Source of the DNA: Hofstenia miamia | Lineage: Eukaryota; Xenacoelomorpha; Acoela | Assembly: GCA_004352715.1 (NCBI GenBank) | Contig: SCFE01000066.1 | Span: 1 to 64,000 of the forward strand | Direction: 5' to 3' | Length of the DNA stretch: 64,000 nt | Notes under the pieces: generated by a model | The model's database searches: none | What the model saw: only the letters and a program-made list of their open reading frames with translations | Told to the model about the DNA's origin: nothing | Position numbers and translations under genes: made by a program | Shown here: one piece after another, positions 12,766-25,097 of the stretch | Layout: the number at the start of each line of letters is the position of its first letter | How positions within the stretch are numbered: position 1 is the first letter of the stretch

Positions 12766-12970
12766 CATAGAAATACACATAGAACAGATGGATAGAAAAT
12801 TCTTATAAATCAATAATGCATTTCAAACATGCCCGTACATCATTATCTTTGCTTGTTGCAGCTCCTACCCTAGCTAATACGTCACTTATAACACATTGAT
12901 TTTTAAAAAAAACATTTTGTAAGCAAATATATATTAAGCAACTGATTGCTGAATAATCAAGATTTCAGAC

Positions 12971-13398
12971 CTGAGTCAAGCCAACACATTGAAATAAATG
13001 AGCATGAACTCCAGCTTCTTCGAATAGCTCACGTTTGGCAGTAGCTTCGGGATTTTCACCAATTTCAACACCACCTCCTGGTAAACAATGAAAGTCTCCC
13101 TTACGTGTTGTTACCAAAAGTAACTAAAATATAAATAACAGACAACCTAATATAAAATTTCAAAATTGCAGAATTTACCAGATGGAAATGCAAAGCAATT
13201 AAGAAAACATAAGCATTGGCTAATGAAATGGGAAAATATCAATTTACGGAAGCACATGTAAAATTGATGTGAGCATAAGATTGATTAAGCATAAAAACAA
13301 ATAAAAAAAGTACTTACCTGATTATCTTGATTGAAGCAGGCACATATTGCTCTCATTCGGAAGTTGTCTGCATCATAAAGAACAGCTCCGTTCATTCC
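12971..13398 (-). CDS. Nudix hydrolase, DIPP-like (two exons, partial)
   Basis: Two exons lie on the minus strand: 13,318-13,398 (81 bases) and 12,971-13,123 (153 bases). The 194-base intron has a CAG|gtaagt donor and a TTTTAG acceptor, and both exons are in phase 0. The first carries YDADNFRMRAICACF. The second carries LLLVTTRKGDFHCLPGGG and then the Nudix box in full, G-x5-E-x7-REL-x-EE-x-GV, with the catalytic REL-x-EE glutamates intact. The arrangement resembles diphosphoinositol polyphosphate phosphohydrolases (NUDT3 type), which hydrolyse inositol pyrophosphates and dinucleoside polyphosphates. The substrate is an inference. An ATG lies 3 bases into the first exon, but an upstream acceptor (tctag) suggests it may be internal. 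The second exon ends CAG|gtctga, so at least one more downstream exon is expected and was not found. Confidence 0.8.
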
Positions 13399-15050
13399 CT
13401 AGACGACTTACATGGTCACTAAAACATTTGAAAATTAAGATTCATAATGTCCTTTATAGTCAAAATAATCATTTTAAGCATCACAACTTATATGCGAATT
13501 TGTCATTTTGAAACTATATTAATAATAAAAACATGACGTTAAAACAGATTAAAGAAACGCAAATCTGATCCCTAAATATGTTGCATGCAAAATCTCAGAT
13601 TAAGAGGATAAACAATGCGATTAACCTTTATGCCCTATTTCCACACGTACACTATCAAAGAAAATTGATTTAACTCTAATTAATGTTTACATGACAAGGA
13701 GAAATTTGTGGTACTGTTATAATGAGACACATTTTGAGAAAATATAATACTTCAACATTTTATGGTACACATCGAGGAAGGAATTGAGCTTGGCTATGTA
13801 TGAATGGAAAAATTTTTATCAGGTTATAATTTATCTTAATAGAAACCCCAAAATAGGAAAATTAATTTGTATTTATGTAAAATTCATTTCTATTAGTTCA
13901 GGGAATAACTTTTGCAAATGCCAATGCCTGCAGCATATATTAATAAGTGAACACAGAAAGCAAAGAAAAATATTAAATACAATGAAATAGTAAATATTGA
14001 TACAGTTATTAATACCAAAATAAAGTCATTGCACATGTTTTGGAAGATATTCAGATTTAAAAAATTCAAAAAATCATAATTTTAATATTCAAATAGATTT
14101 TATAATTTAAATCAGTTAATTTATTTTCAAAAATAAAAAATATGCTTATCTGCAAAACATATCCTTTAAAATTTTTCAAAATATTATATGCTTATACAGT
14201 GGCACAAAATTTTAAATTTAGCTGTTACTTGAAATGATTTCAAATAGAAAATTTTCAACAACATGCTCCATTTTAAACTTAGTGGAACACAGAAGTTTAG
14301 TAATACATTTTAATACCACTACTTTCGTAATATGGAAATATAACACTTTGTTACACATATTTTTATACTAATGTTTCCTTTATCTGACAGCCTCACAAGT
14401 TAAGAAAGAGCAACATTCAAGGAACAATGGCAGAAAATGTGAGCACTTCCGACACATAAAGGTACTAAGAGTTAGTGATGTACGAGTACGCAACTACCCG
14501 CGAGTACACGGTTTTACCCGCCCATACCCTGGGGGTGCACACAATTATTATCGGAAGAACTTATGAAATGTGACGCATATGATACCTTGACCGTACAGCA
14601 TAGTACTCAAGCAGGGGGTTGCAATATTTCAAATGGTGGTTACTTCAAAAAATAGCATTGTTAACAATGACTAAATGCAAATATTTTTCACCTTCTGATA
14701 CTTAGGTTAGCTGAGCACGCTTAGCACCTTGTTCCAAGCATACATATCAATAATAAACAAAATATAAACATATCTATATTTATTGCCCTATATTTTAAGA
14801 GACAAATTACTTGGATGTACAGGAAATTATATTTTTCCTTAAAACATTACATAAATTTTTGTAATAAAAGAAATCAACAACGTTGTAAATGAAATTCGTG
14901 TAAGAACGTGGCAATTTTTTTAGTGAAGCTCCAGAAGTTTTGACGGACTAAAGCGGAATGCATATGCACGTATTAATCAATACATTATGCAAATTATTCA
15001 ATAAAATTCATAGTGCAGTGCTTATGGGCCTCAATGTGGCAAATGACACT
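13399..15050. other. Mostly noncoding; one GC-rich phrase at ~14.49-14.55 kb
   Basis: Apart from a short island containing ACTACCCGCGAGTACACGG near 14,500 that resembles the ends of short hAT-type elements, this stretch shows no gene or clear element. Confidence 0.4.
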
Positions 15051-15052
15051 AT

Positions 15053-15290
15053 CAGTGGCGTAAAAGAAAATAATTTGGGTTGGACTGGGCTTGGGCCGAA
15101 TAATTTGTATTTTGAAATGGGCCAGGCTTGGGTCTAAATAATGGGCACAATTTCAACTCTGCCATTTACCTGTATAAGGTAATTATTATTATTATTATAT
15201 TTACAAGCTCTTTACAATTCATTTTATTCTGCCCGTTTTTTATCCGTACTTTCCTAAATCTTGGACCCGGCCCGTGTCCATCTCTGATGT
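15053..15290. mobile_element. Candidate non-autonomous hAT-type element
   Basis: The left end reads CAGTGGCGTAAAA and the right end, reversed, reads CAGAGATGGACACGGGCC. Both fit the loose hAT terminal consensus CAGNGRTGG. The interior contains GGGTTGGACTGGGCTTGGGCC and similar words. The flanking octamers do not match as a target duplication, so the limits are provisional. Confidence 0.35.
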
Positions 15291-16160
15291 ACATGCATGC
15301 CTTATAGCATACATTAACAAAAAATAAGCGCAGTACATTCTTGATTTAACAACACACTTGGTTGACAATCTCTGATAAAGCTTTCAAAAATGAAATATGA
15401 CGTTAAAAGCGAATTTTGGAAAAAAAGAAAAAAAAATTCAGATGTAAATTATTTTATTGAGATTTTAATAATTAGTAATGATGGGTTGAAATTGTAGTTA
15501 CTGGTGTTTGGAGAAAGTTTACTCTGTACATTTAGGGAGATGCTTCTGATTGTTGTTGAAGTCATTCCAACGTTTTGTGACAATGCTCTCATTAAATCCA
15601 GGTGTACCTGAGCTGAGAAGCTTTAAATCAAGAACATACTGAAGATAGACCAAAGGGATAAACTCAATAGATAAAAAGTTAGCCTCGATACGATCAATAC
15701 AATGCATGTGCATTTCACTTTTACTAAATTTGTTAAAAAAGTTTTTCAGTCATTGGCAACTGAAAATGAAGAATATGAACGACTATTACTTACTCTTCTA
15801 CACAAGATTGTTCAATACTTTTAGTAGAGGGTACATATATTTTCTAAAATATTTCTGTGTCACCTGTTATTCAGAGCTCCTTAGTTTGGACAAAGTTATA
15901 CTACGCCACCATTGTTTCTATTTCTGACATTTAGAGAAGAGATGATATATTATCTTTCACCTATACATCCCATTTTGTAAAAATTCTAGTAAAAGTTATG
16001 TAGCAATAATAGTTCCGAACTTGAGAAACTTTCTATTAATCCAAAGAGATTTCTGCAATATTCATAAGCCATTGATTCAGAAATTTTTAAAAAGGTTGGA
16101 ACTTTTTCCAATATTTAAAATGAAATTTGATGTGAAATATTAGTCAGTGAAGTTTTCTTC
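15291..16160. other. No feature recognised
   Basis: Short open frames on both strands (15,519-15,713 minus, 15,706-15,927 plus) have no recognisable motif. Confidence 0.4.
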
Positions 16161-16246
16161 AGGGGAGTGCCACACGGTTAGTCTTTTGACTATAGTCAAA
16201 AAAGTTTTTTTACTATAGTCAAAAGACTAATAATGTGGCACCCCCT
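16161..16246. mobile_element. 86-bp snapback element
   Basis: The sequence is an imperfect palindrome. The left arm AGGGGAGTGCCACACGGTTA runs into GTCTTTTGACTATAGT. The right arm is the reverse complement with three changes and one extra base, and a short A/T loop separates them. It would form a stem of about 35 base pairs. This is typical of minimal foldback transposons. No coding capacity. Confidence 0.65.
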
Positions 16247-17238
16247 TTATGTGTAAAGGTAGTCAAAATGTTACCAATTGACATCGATTTCAGCAATCAA
16301 ATAATGAAGAAATTTTATTGCTTTTTGTTCACACAGACATTCAAAGATTCATTGCAGAACAGGGAAACATCTTTCTTGAAAAGAACGCAAATATCAAAAT
16401 TTTATTGAATCGTTAGAAGTAATTAACTGTAAAAAATCTTTGGAATTTATTACAGATTTTGTATACACTGAAGATTTCACTAAATCTAGTTATAAAGTAA
16501 TTGACGATGGTGGTATGATTTCGCTTGGAATATCAAATATAAAAATGGAAGAATACATCAAATATAATGCTAAAAATGTTAGATAGACTTAAACAAGAAC
16601 TGGAAAGCATTGATTTGCTTTGACAATTTTTTTAAAACAAACAAAGTACTCTAAATTTCATCCATGCATGCTTACAAAAATGTTATACGAAAATGCAAAT
16701 TGATTGCGCCATAAAAACAATTCAAAATAAATTTTTGTTTATCAGAGCAAAGGTATATGAATGAACAACAGCAACAAATTTTTATAATACATATTGCAAC
16801 AATACGTCGGACAAAATATATTATATTTAATTTAAAAGAACTGTATTGATAAAATTTATGTTGCACGGTACGACTAATTATTGGTAAATATTGGACACGT
16901 ATTGCAATAAAGCTTACGTATTTTGAAATATAACAGTTGTTCAAAAAACGCAAATCGGAAAAAAATCAACTCTAGGGTTCACGAAAATTAAAGTTAACAA
17001 CGAATTCAAAGAATTCCGATTTGCAATGCTCATTTACCCAGTGGATGGGAAATACTTAAGCACTATCAACTATTTATATTCTATTTATAGCAAAATACTC
17101 AGGATTTCACGTGTCTGAAAACAAATATATTTTACTCCACTCTAAATGAAGACTAAAGAGTAATTTGATTTTTCAATCAAAATTACCTTAAGCAAAATAA
17201 TGCTAAAAATGTGCATTATAATTCTAAGAACGCTACAA
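16247..17238. other. No feature recognised downstream of tafazzin
   Basis: This is the 3' flank of the tafazzin gene (which reads leftward). It should contain its 3' UTR and polyadenylation signal. AATAAA-like words are common by chance here, and I cannot single one out. Confidence 0.35.
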
Positions 17239-17926
17239 TCAACAATGAGAGGTAGTATGAAGTAGTTCTGCTTGTGCTTTCAATTTCAACATTTCTTCTT
17301 GAATTAAATCGGTGATGGCTTTGCGAATTTCAATGGTCGATCTATTCTGGGACTTCAGATTTTCTAATAGACTTGAAATGTGAAGTGGAGCACCAATCAA
17401 AAGCGTTACTTTCTAAAATATAAAGAACGATTTTAATAAAAAACATTAGCCTAAAGCATTCCATGTCAACCTAATATAACCAATTTCGAAGAAAAATACG
17501 TTGAGCTTTTTTTCTTCATTTTGCACAATGTATTCATTTAGTATGAGAGTATAAACTTTTACTTGTGCTTTAGTTGTGCAAGCCAATTTAAACATCGATG
17601 TTTTGCAAAACAATTTCTCATATATCTCTAAACTAAGAGCTTTAAAAACTAGTTAGTGCTGGAAACGTAAAAATTAATCATATATATATATATATATATA
17701 TATATANNNNNNNNNNNNNNNNNNNNNNNNNNNNNNNNNNNNNNNNNNNNNNNNNNNNNNNNNNNNNNNNNNNNNNNNNNNNNNNNNNNNNNNNNNNNNN
17801 NNNNNNNNNNNNNNNNNNNNNNNNNNNNNNNNNNNNNNNNNNNNNNNNNNNNNNNNNNNNNNNNNNNNNNNNNNNNNNNNNNNNNNNNNNNNNNNNNNNN
17901 NNNNNNNNNNNNNNNNNNNNNNNNNN

Positions 17927-17975
<49 letters not shown>

Positions 17976-19317
17976 TATGTTTTTCTTATTTCAAATTTAA
18001 AGCTTTCACAAATAGATGAAACAGGGGATTTTTATACATCTACTTTGCAAATCAAACAAAATGTTCGCTTTTCCAAATAATTTGATCTTAAATCATTTAA
18101 ATGCTATTCTAATCATTTTTAATGGTGTCTAATGATCATTTAGAATAAATCCGGATCTGTTGCCATTATTTAATATTTAATAGACAGTTCGTGTTGAGAT
18201 ATCTAATTCATATTAATAAGATAGCGTCATTCACATTTACCCCAAAGAAGCTCTTCAGAATATTCTTTATTACAAAAGTAAAATAGTATTCATCTCCATT
18301 TCTATTTGTATCCATTTTTAATGAAAATGACAATACATTTGTTGTTATTGTTCAATTTATATATATATATATGTATATATATATAAATCGCAAAATTATA
18401 AATGAGTGTGAGTTTTACAACAATTTTCCAATTTTTGTATTTTTTTGGAAAAATATGCAACACCCTAATCTAATGTTAATAGTTGATGCGAATTCTTACG
18501 CAGAGTTTAACATAAAAAGACGCGGTGACATCATTATCTTGAAAATTTGTTTAAATCCTATATTTTTTAATGAAGTATAAAATACCTTGCGCATTATGAA
18601 TGACTAGTTGTTTAGTTGACTATGGAATTGTTGCAAAACATTTTCTGTGAATATTACAAAAGAAAGCAAAGTATTGCACTTCCGATATCGCCTTAAAAGT
18701 GCTTGCATATGATAAATGTGTCAAAAATTGTAGATTGCCATTTTGCCAAACATTTTATTCTTGATTAACTTCGAATAATTCAAACAAGGGAAAACAAAAT
18801 ATTTCAGTGATAAGTGCTGGAAACATTAGTATTTGATTTGATATTTACGATTACCTTTCCAATTCTTGGTATATAAGGTTTGTAATTAGGTAGAATGTCA
18901 TCCATGCCAACATGCCACATTGGTAAAACTGATGGTAAATTTTTGGCTTCAGCAATTAGCCGACCAACGCCTAAATAACCATAGTTACAGGGGCAATTAG
19001 ATTTAAACCTATAATCGTAGAGTACATTTATATTTGTATATGGAAGAAAACCTGACTGCTAACAGATTCAAAACCAACCAACGGGGCAATAAAAGCAATT
19101 ATTTCTTTCAGAAAAAAAAAAAACACGATCGTATTTCAAAGATGATACACGTAAACTATTTATAGAATGATCTCTTTGTTACATTTATAAATAAATCATC
19201 GTTTACTTTTGGTACCAAATTATTGTTTGTTTTTTCTTGGGTACGTAATCAACGTTATGTAGTTTTATTTAATATTTGTTATGTTCTCTACTTTGTTGAA
19301 ATCCAATACTTTTTTAC

Positions 19318-19354
<37 letters not shown>

Positions 19355-19462
19355 NNNNNNNNNNNNNNNNNNNNNNNNNNNNNNNNNNNNNNNNNNNNNN
19401 NNNNNNNNNNNNNNNNNNNNNNNNNNNNNNNNNNNNNNNNNNNNNNNNNNNNNNNNNNNNNN

Positions 19463-19493
<31 letters not shown>

Positions 19494-21688
19494 TACACAA
19501 TAACTAGATTTCTTTCGGAACATAAATTGATCAAGTTAATAAGGGGAAAGTAGATTATTGATGCAAGAGGCATTTTGGAATAGCCTACAAAGAAACTTGC
19601 AAGCTAGTATAAGATCTGATGTAGGCACCATACAGAAACTTTACATAACAAAATAACTATTCCATTAAATGAACCGACTTTAGATATTAATCTACGAGAA
19701 AGTCATCCATCAAACGCTTTCCATCTAAAGAGGAGCTTGAAGTAATGGTTGGCCGATCAGTTGATGGAGCAATTCACCCTCAGTCAGCAAGGCTATCAGC
19801 GTGTTAAGTTCAATAAGTAATTCTAATATACGACTGCATTTGAAGCGAGCTAAAAGTTTTATTAACTCTTTCTACACATTTAAAATTATATACAAAAACA
19901 CTATAACTACCTAGCAACACTAATATATTTAAATAAAACTCATCATAATCGAGGCGTCGCATAATAGCAACTCATCACAACACAATGCTACATTATATAT
20001 AGTTGTCCTTAAAGAAGTGTAAAAAAACTAATTTCTCTAGGTGGCAACCAAATCAATACAATCTTGAAATAGTAGCATTGAATAAAGAACGAAATGGAAA
20101 TGGCGTGTTGATGGCATGTTTCCTGATTGAGAAATGGTTTCTACTAAGCAGCAAAACTGGTTTGTTTAAAATAAACCTCAAAAATTCTATCAATAAATTG
20201 TTGTTACATTCTGGTAGATGGCAAAATATTCTGTATTGGTTTATATGGGTAGATTAGACAATGTAATGTTACGCAATCGTCAATCGGAACCTATTAAGCG
20301 TTTTATATTAATATTCTTTGAAAAAAGACTATTCAAAATTTCTCGACACCCCTACCCACTAGATATGTTGAAAATCAAGTACTCCCAACTGTCAGTGTGG
20401 GAGCTTAAAGTATTTTTATAAATTATACTAAATTTTGTTACAGCAAGAACATGAAAACGGGGCAATGCAACAACAGATTTGATCTTGGAGCGCGAAGGTA
20501 AATATTTATATTAAACTTAAATTCTCTTTATTATTCGACTTAATATAAAATGTATATTTTGCTTGATGCACATGGAGGAAATTCTTGCTTACTCACATGA
20601 AGATACGTCAGTGCTGAATGAATTATGTGCTAGATCACAAATTAAATGCTAAGTTATTAAAAGCATTTTAAACAAGAAAAAAATTTGTGTGAAGACCACG
20701 TAAAATCTTAATAAAATAGAAAAATTATACCCCATTTAAAACGAATGAAGTGATTCTCCATCATTACTTTTCCTAAAACACTATGCCTAATTGCTTCCTA
20801 AAAATATTTAGATCAACCTTCAGGGAAGATATGTACCCAATTTCCAATATTCAATTGTTCCAAGCAAAGATCCATGCAAGCTTGATAAACACCCTGACCT
20901 AAACGCTTACCGTAAATATTAATATATTTTGCTTTTATAAATAAAACATCATTTACACTCGAGCCTTTTTAAAGTAAACCTCTCTATAATAAATTTCTCT
21001 CCATAGTTCCATGACACAATTTATCTCTCTAAAGTTGACGATTTATAAAATTGTGCCTCATTTCCTATATAGATACAATTAATTGCATTGAATAAAATGT
21101 TTGTAGTTTTTTGGAATTATCTTATTGAACATTTGCAATATAAAACAGTGATGGCAGAGTCCGAGCCATCTCATCGTCCCGAATGTTGACATCCGAATTC
21201 TATAGCAACCTTCCCATAGTTACTTTATTTGCTTGGTCTCTTGACCTTAACTATGAAGATGTTCGACTGTATAAAAGTATTATTTGTCAATGAAGAATTT
21301 AAGGAACACATTTTTATTAGAAATTTTTAATTCGAAAATATATGAGAACTGTTTGCAACAAGATACCATATATTGAAAATTACAAAACCTCTTATAACAG
21401 GAACAACATGTCCCCTGCCAAATATCCAAGCAAGTAATTTATTTTCAAAGAGAAGTTCATGAGCAGCTGGCGTCCATTTCCACTGACGAGCAGAGGTAAA
21501 ACAAGACCATGGTAGTAGTGCTAAGCGCGATTTACTTAACATAAAATGTAAAAAGTGCTTACAAAAAATACAAGGATCATCAATGCAGGATTTGTGATTG
21601 CTGACAGTGATTAAACCTTCATTTTTAGGGCGATTAGTGATACTTCTAATAAATTGTCCTTTATTGTGTACTTGTACATTATTTAGCT
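17239..21688 (-). CDS. taz: Tafazzin, cardiolipin/phospholipid transacylase (partial 5')
   Basis: Six minus-strand exons join in one phase: 21,563-21,688, 21,389-21,520, 20,818-20,898, 20,731-20,772, 18,855-18,970 and 17,239-17,412. They encode about 222 residues, ending at a TGA. The acyltransferase signature is intact: [10 protein letters not shown] (HX4D), then RWTPAA-like [55 protein letters not shown] and [13 protein letters not shown]. Tafazzin remodels cardiolipin at mitochondrial membranes. All introns have GT...AG ends; two are only 42 bases (21,521-21,562) and 45 bases (20,773-20,817). Skipping the 42-base one restores the family spacing of 18 residues between DDP and WTPAA. The upstream exon with the start codon and membrane anchor, about 40 residues, was not found. 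The two large introns contain repeats and sequence gaps. Confidence 0.93.
17682..17975. repeat. (TA)n/(GA)n microsatellite with assembly gap
   Basis: A TA dinucleotide run borders a 220-base N gap (17,707-17,926), resumes, and ends in a short GAGAGA run. It lies in the last tafazzin intron. Confidence 0.9.
18371..18670 (+). repeat. Dispersed repeat, copy 1
   Basis: Starting at a TA run, the sequence CGCAAAATTATAAATGAGT, then GATGCGAATTCTTACGCAG, then ATTATGAATGACTA recurs in inverted orientation at about 24,600-24,925, also beside a TA run. The shared length is about 300 bases with moderate divergence. It is a mobile repeat of unknown class, inside a tafazzin intron. A 69-codon open frame over it (18,371-18,580) is probably incidental. 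Confidence 0.6.
19323..19492. repeat. (TA)n microsatellite with assembly gap
   Basis: TA dinucleotide runs flank a 108-base N gap (19,355-19,462) inside a tafazzin intron. Open frames crossing it are artefacts. Confidence 0.9.
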
Positions 21689-21699
21689 CTAAAATAGTA

Positions 21700-22210
21700 A
21701 CATACCCATACAATACGACCATATTCGAATTTGCATACATAGAACATTAAAATATATACCTAAAATGACATAAGAAAAATAAATACACAATTATCCGGTT
21801 ATCTCTAAATAAAAGTGATTTATTAAATTCCTGGACAATATTGTGAAACTCAATATAAATAAATTTTACACGTGAAAAAGAAAACACTTCAGTTGTCTTT
21901 CAACTGAAAGCAAAGCAGTGGGTTCACACTATTGGTTTTTTAATAAATGCAATCATTGTATTTATTCACATAAATTAATCAATATACCACGGTTTATATC
22001 GCTAATATTAATTTCTTTTGACATAAAAATTTACTGGAAAATTCTAGGGTGATAGGGGGAGCACACGCGTGCACCTTCAAATCTGGCGCTTATGTTCTAT
22101 ATTATAAGAGATCTACCTCTCCCGCCCTCAAATCAAGGTCGGTGCTTAAGTTTGTCAATTCATTATGTTACAGCCGTCAAAATGTATCTTACGGCACTCA
22201 GAAATAGATG
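21700..22210. other. 5' flank of tafazzin fragment
   Basis: No convincing N-terminal exon was seen here. A putative 17-base intron reading could extend the coding frame, but it is not credible for an animal gene. Confidence 0.3.
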
Positions 22211-22214
22211 TAAC

Positions 22215-22985
22215 TGAACTTTGCGCCTCATCACACTCATCTTGGAGTTCAACTTGCTGCAAACTTAAATTGGACTGGTCATGTGTCTTTGCGTCTCCGC
22301 AAAGCTAATTCCTCGCTATTTGCCCTTTTCCGTAATGTTCCTTTTAATACCTCGTCCGCTGTGAAACTGTCTTTGTTCAAGTCCATTCCTCGCGCCATTC
22401 TTCTCTACGCGTCTCCTTGTTGGTGGCCTTCTCGTGCTTTGTTCCACTCAATGGAACGTTTCCAGAAACGCGCTTTCAAATGGATTTCCTCTTTGGACTA
22501 TAAAGACGCTCTGCTGAAATTCTCCACTCTCCCGCTGTCACTCTACTTCCATGCCTGTGATCTCCTTCTGTTCAATCGACTACTGACTCGCAAATTGGAT
22601 CTTGATCCTTTTGATTTCATTAAGTTCTCCAATTCCTGCTGCACTCGCTCTGATGATGTTGTCACCTTCTCCATTCGTCGTACAAAGAAACATCGCACCC
22701 TTCACTCGTTTTTCAATCGTGCTTGTACTGCTGCTAATTACATCTTGACTCGCAACCCTCCAACAGCGACTGATTTCTTTTCCCCGCCACCGAGCTTCAA
22801 GAAATCTTTGATGGCTTTCCTCTTTGCTGAGCCCTTCTCCGACTTCGCCTACTCTTCCATTTGCTCCTATTTCATCTCCTGTGACTGTCCTCGCTGCCGT
22901 AAAACTTGACTTGATTTTATTTTCTTGTTGTGTATGCCTTCAGCGGCTAAATAAAGTCATTGATTATTATTATTATTATTATTAA
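22215..22985 (+). mobile_element. CR1/jockey-like LINE, 3' end
   Basis: A single open frame to 22,909 starts just after a stop near 22,211. It begins PHHTHLGVQLAANLNWTGH and contains LRKANSSLFALFRNV, LLYASPCWWPS, MERFQKRAFKWI and a terminal CPRCRKT cysteine pair. These are the thumb and C-terminal motifs of LINE ORF2 proteins. The stop is followed by AATAAA and an (ATT)n tail at about 22,963-22,984, as in CR1-like elements with microsatellite 3' ends. No stop or frameshift occurs over 208 codons, and CpG is frequent, unlike the surroundings. It is therefore probably a recent 5'-truncated insertion. The catalytic domain is absent. Confidence 0.85.
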
Positions 22986-24599
22986 CTCTGGAAATCAATG
23001 TAAAACAACTTTCAGCCAATAGCATTAAGCAAAATACATTATCAATATGGTCAATAGCATCATTGATTAAAAGTTTATAATAGTAGATTGGTTAAAATAA
23101 GATTATTGGAAAATTACAAATGTAAGAGGGCAGTAATATATATATGCCTATCGCATATTATTACAAGATATTTCTAAATCAATGCCTCAATTAAGATCAT
23201 TTAAAACATCATGCCAGCTGCAAGATAATGACACCTGTAACATAACATAATGCATTGACGAATTAAAGTACAAACCGCAAAATCAAATTATTGAAATATT
23301 GAATTTGGCCATAAATGTATTGGTAAGATATCCACCTTTTGAAAAGATAAAATATTTGAACACTAGCAACATTTCTAAACGATCTATTGAAATTAATGTT
23401 TGATCTATGCGAAATATAGCAAGCAATCAAATTTGATGCGACAACTCGCATGTAAAAATGGCATGAATAAAATGAGAAGTTTCATAATAATATTGCAAAA
23501 ATTTGATTACGCAAAAATTGAAAAATTAAAAAAATAGAGAAGATCCCAGACTTCAAATACAATACGAATATGCTAACTTGAAATATATTCGAAATATCAC
23601 AATATGATTATTTGTGAACCCCACAATGCAAGAATTTTTTATGGTACAATAAATTCAAGTTATTCAGGCAACCCTGGTATTACTAATTTGCTATAAATGG
23701 TGCTTGAGCACATTTGTTTAGCTGTGTGGCAAAGTCTTAAGTGGCGAAGGTGCAGAATAGTGTCTCGTGGAAGCAAGCGGAGAACATGTAAGAAATAAAC
23801 ACTTCTAGGGGTAAAAAACGAGGAGAAATACAACAAAATACATTAAAAGTTCAAAAAATTGCTGATATAGACCCATAGCTTAGCATAATTAAAAAAGTTC
23901 GTAGCACGTGGTAACACGCGATAGCATTTGGTCAATATTTGAGAAGAAGAACGTATACAAGTATGAATTGATAAAAAATTAATGATATTTGACTTCATAA
24001 TTTCTAGTTATAAAAGTATATCAACGAAAATTTGTACATTTGCATCTCAAAACAAATGAAATATGTTTTCGATCAACATACCTTTAAAGCGGAATAAACT
24101 ATTAAGAATATCACATTTTACAAACAATAATAATAATTAATATGTTCTCACAATTTGATTTAAACATATTTACAATGTATCTTGGAAATTAAAATCTCAT
24201 TTTTTATTTATCTATGCGACTGCAAATAAAATAAAACATCCAAATCACGAAAATATATTGTTGAATGCTCGCTTGATGTTCCATTGCGTTCTATACTAGT
24301 ATAGTACGTCATGATTTGTTCCATTGTCATATGCATTAGATATTAATTTGAATTAGGCTTTATTTAATGTATTAATTTCCTACCTCTTATCTGAACAGAA
24401 TTAATTTGGAGAAATGTATTATGCTGCACTGCTGGAGAAATTTTTGGGGCTAGCTCGAATGTAATAATTTTGATTTGTTTCTTTGAAACAATTATATTAT
24501 ATGAGATATTCGTTTCTTTATGCCTCTACACATCCTAAAATTCCTATAAATAACTAAAAAATGGTTAGTAAATTATCTTTTAAAATGATTGTTTAGAAC

Positions 24600-24920
24600 T
24601 GTACATGGAGTTTATTATATATTCAAAGAAAAAGTTTTGCAGCAATTCCCTATTTTTGTGCTTAGCCAAATCAACAATTAGTCATTCATAATGAGCAAGG
24701 TATTTCATACTTCATTCCAAAATTTGGGATTAAAACGAATTTTCAAGAAAATGATGTCTCCGCGTCGGTTCTTGCTAAACTCGATCACTGCGTAAGAATT
24801 CGCATCAACTATTAACATTAGATTAGGTTATTTCACAATTTCTAAAAAATAAAAAAATTGGAAAATTTTTGTAGAACAATTTCCTGTTTGTATGGACTCA
24901 TACTCATTTATAATTTTGCG

Positions 24921-24925
<5 letters not shown>
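24600..24925 (-). repeat. Dispersed repeat, copy 2 (inverted)
   Basis: The reverse complement of this segment aligns with 18,371-18,670, including TGATGCGAATTCTTACGCAG and the adjacent TA run. Copy 2 carries small insertions relative to copy 1. Confidence 0.6.
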
Positions 24926-24955
<30 letters not shown>

Positions 24956-25097
24956 TGCTCTTTGTTTAACCCTTAACATATATATTTTGCTATTTGTTTA
25001 CTCTTACATAAATATCTCGTTTTTGTTGCAATTTCATATATATCTCGCTCTTTGTAACGTTTGCACATATATCTCACCTTTTGTAAATTTTTTATAG
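24922..25097. repeat. TA run plus ~30-base minisatellite
   Basis: A TA run is followed by four to five degenerate units of about 30 bases containing ATATATCTCGCTCTTTGT. A 79-codon open frame over it is a translated repeat. Confidence 0.65.

Noticed and set aside
16311-16590. A possible short coding stretch ending near 16,585
   Set aside because: Frames are broken, and no domain could be named.
17674-17931. Open frames across N runs (also 19,281-19,553 and 45,915-46,221)
   Set aside because: They consist of unknown bases and TA repeat or LTR sequence and carry no coding evidence.
21689-21705. A 17-base intron joining an upstream frame to tafazzin
   Set aside because: GT...AG can be drawn, but no animal introns of this size are known and the upstream frame has no tafazzin-like sequence.
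21327-21740. Tafazzin as one 137-residue open reading frame starting at 21,740
   Set aside because: The start and end are intronic. Splice signals and family spacing require exon limits 21,563-21,688 and 21,389-21,520.
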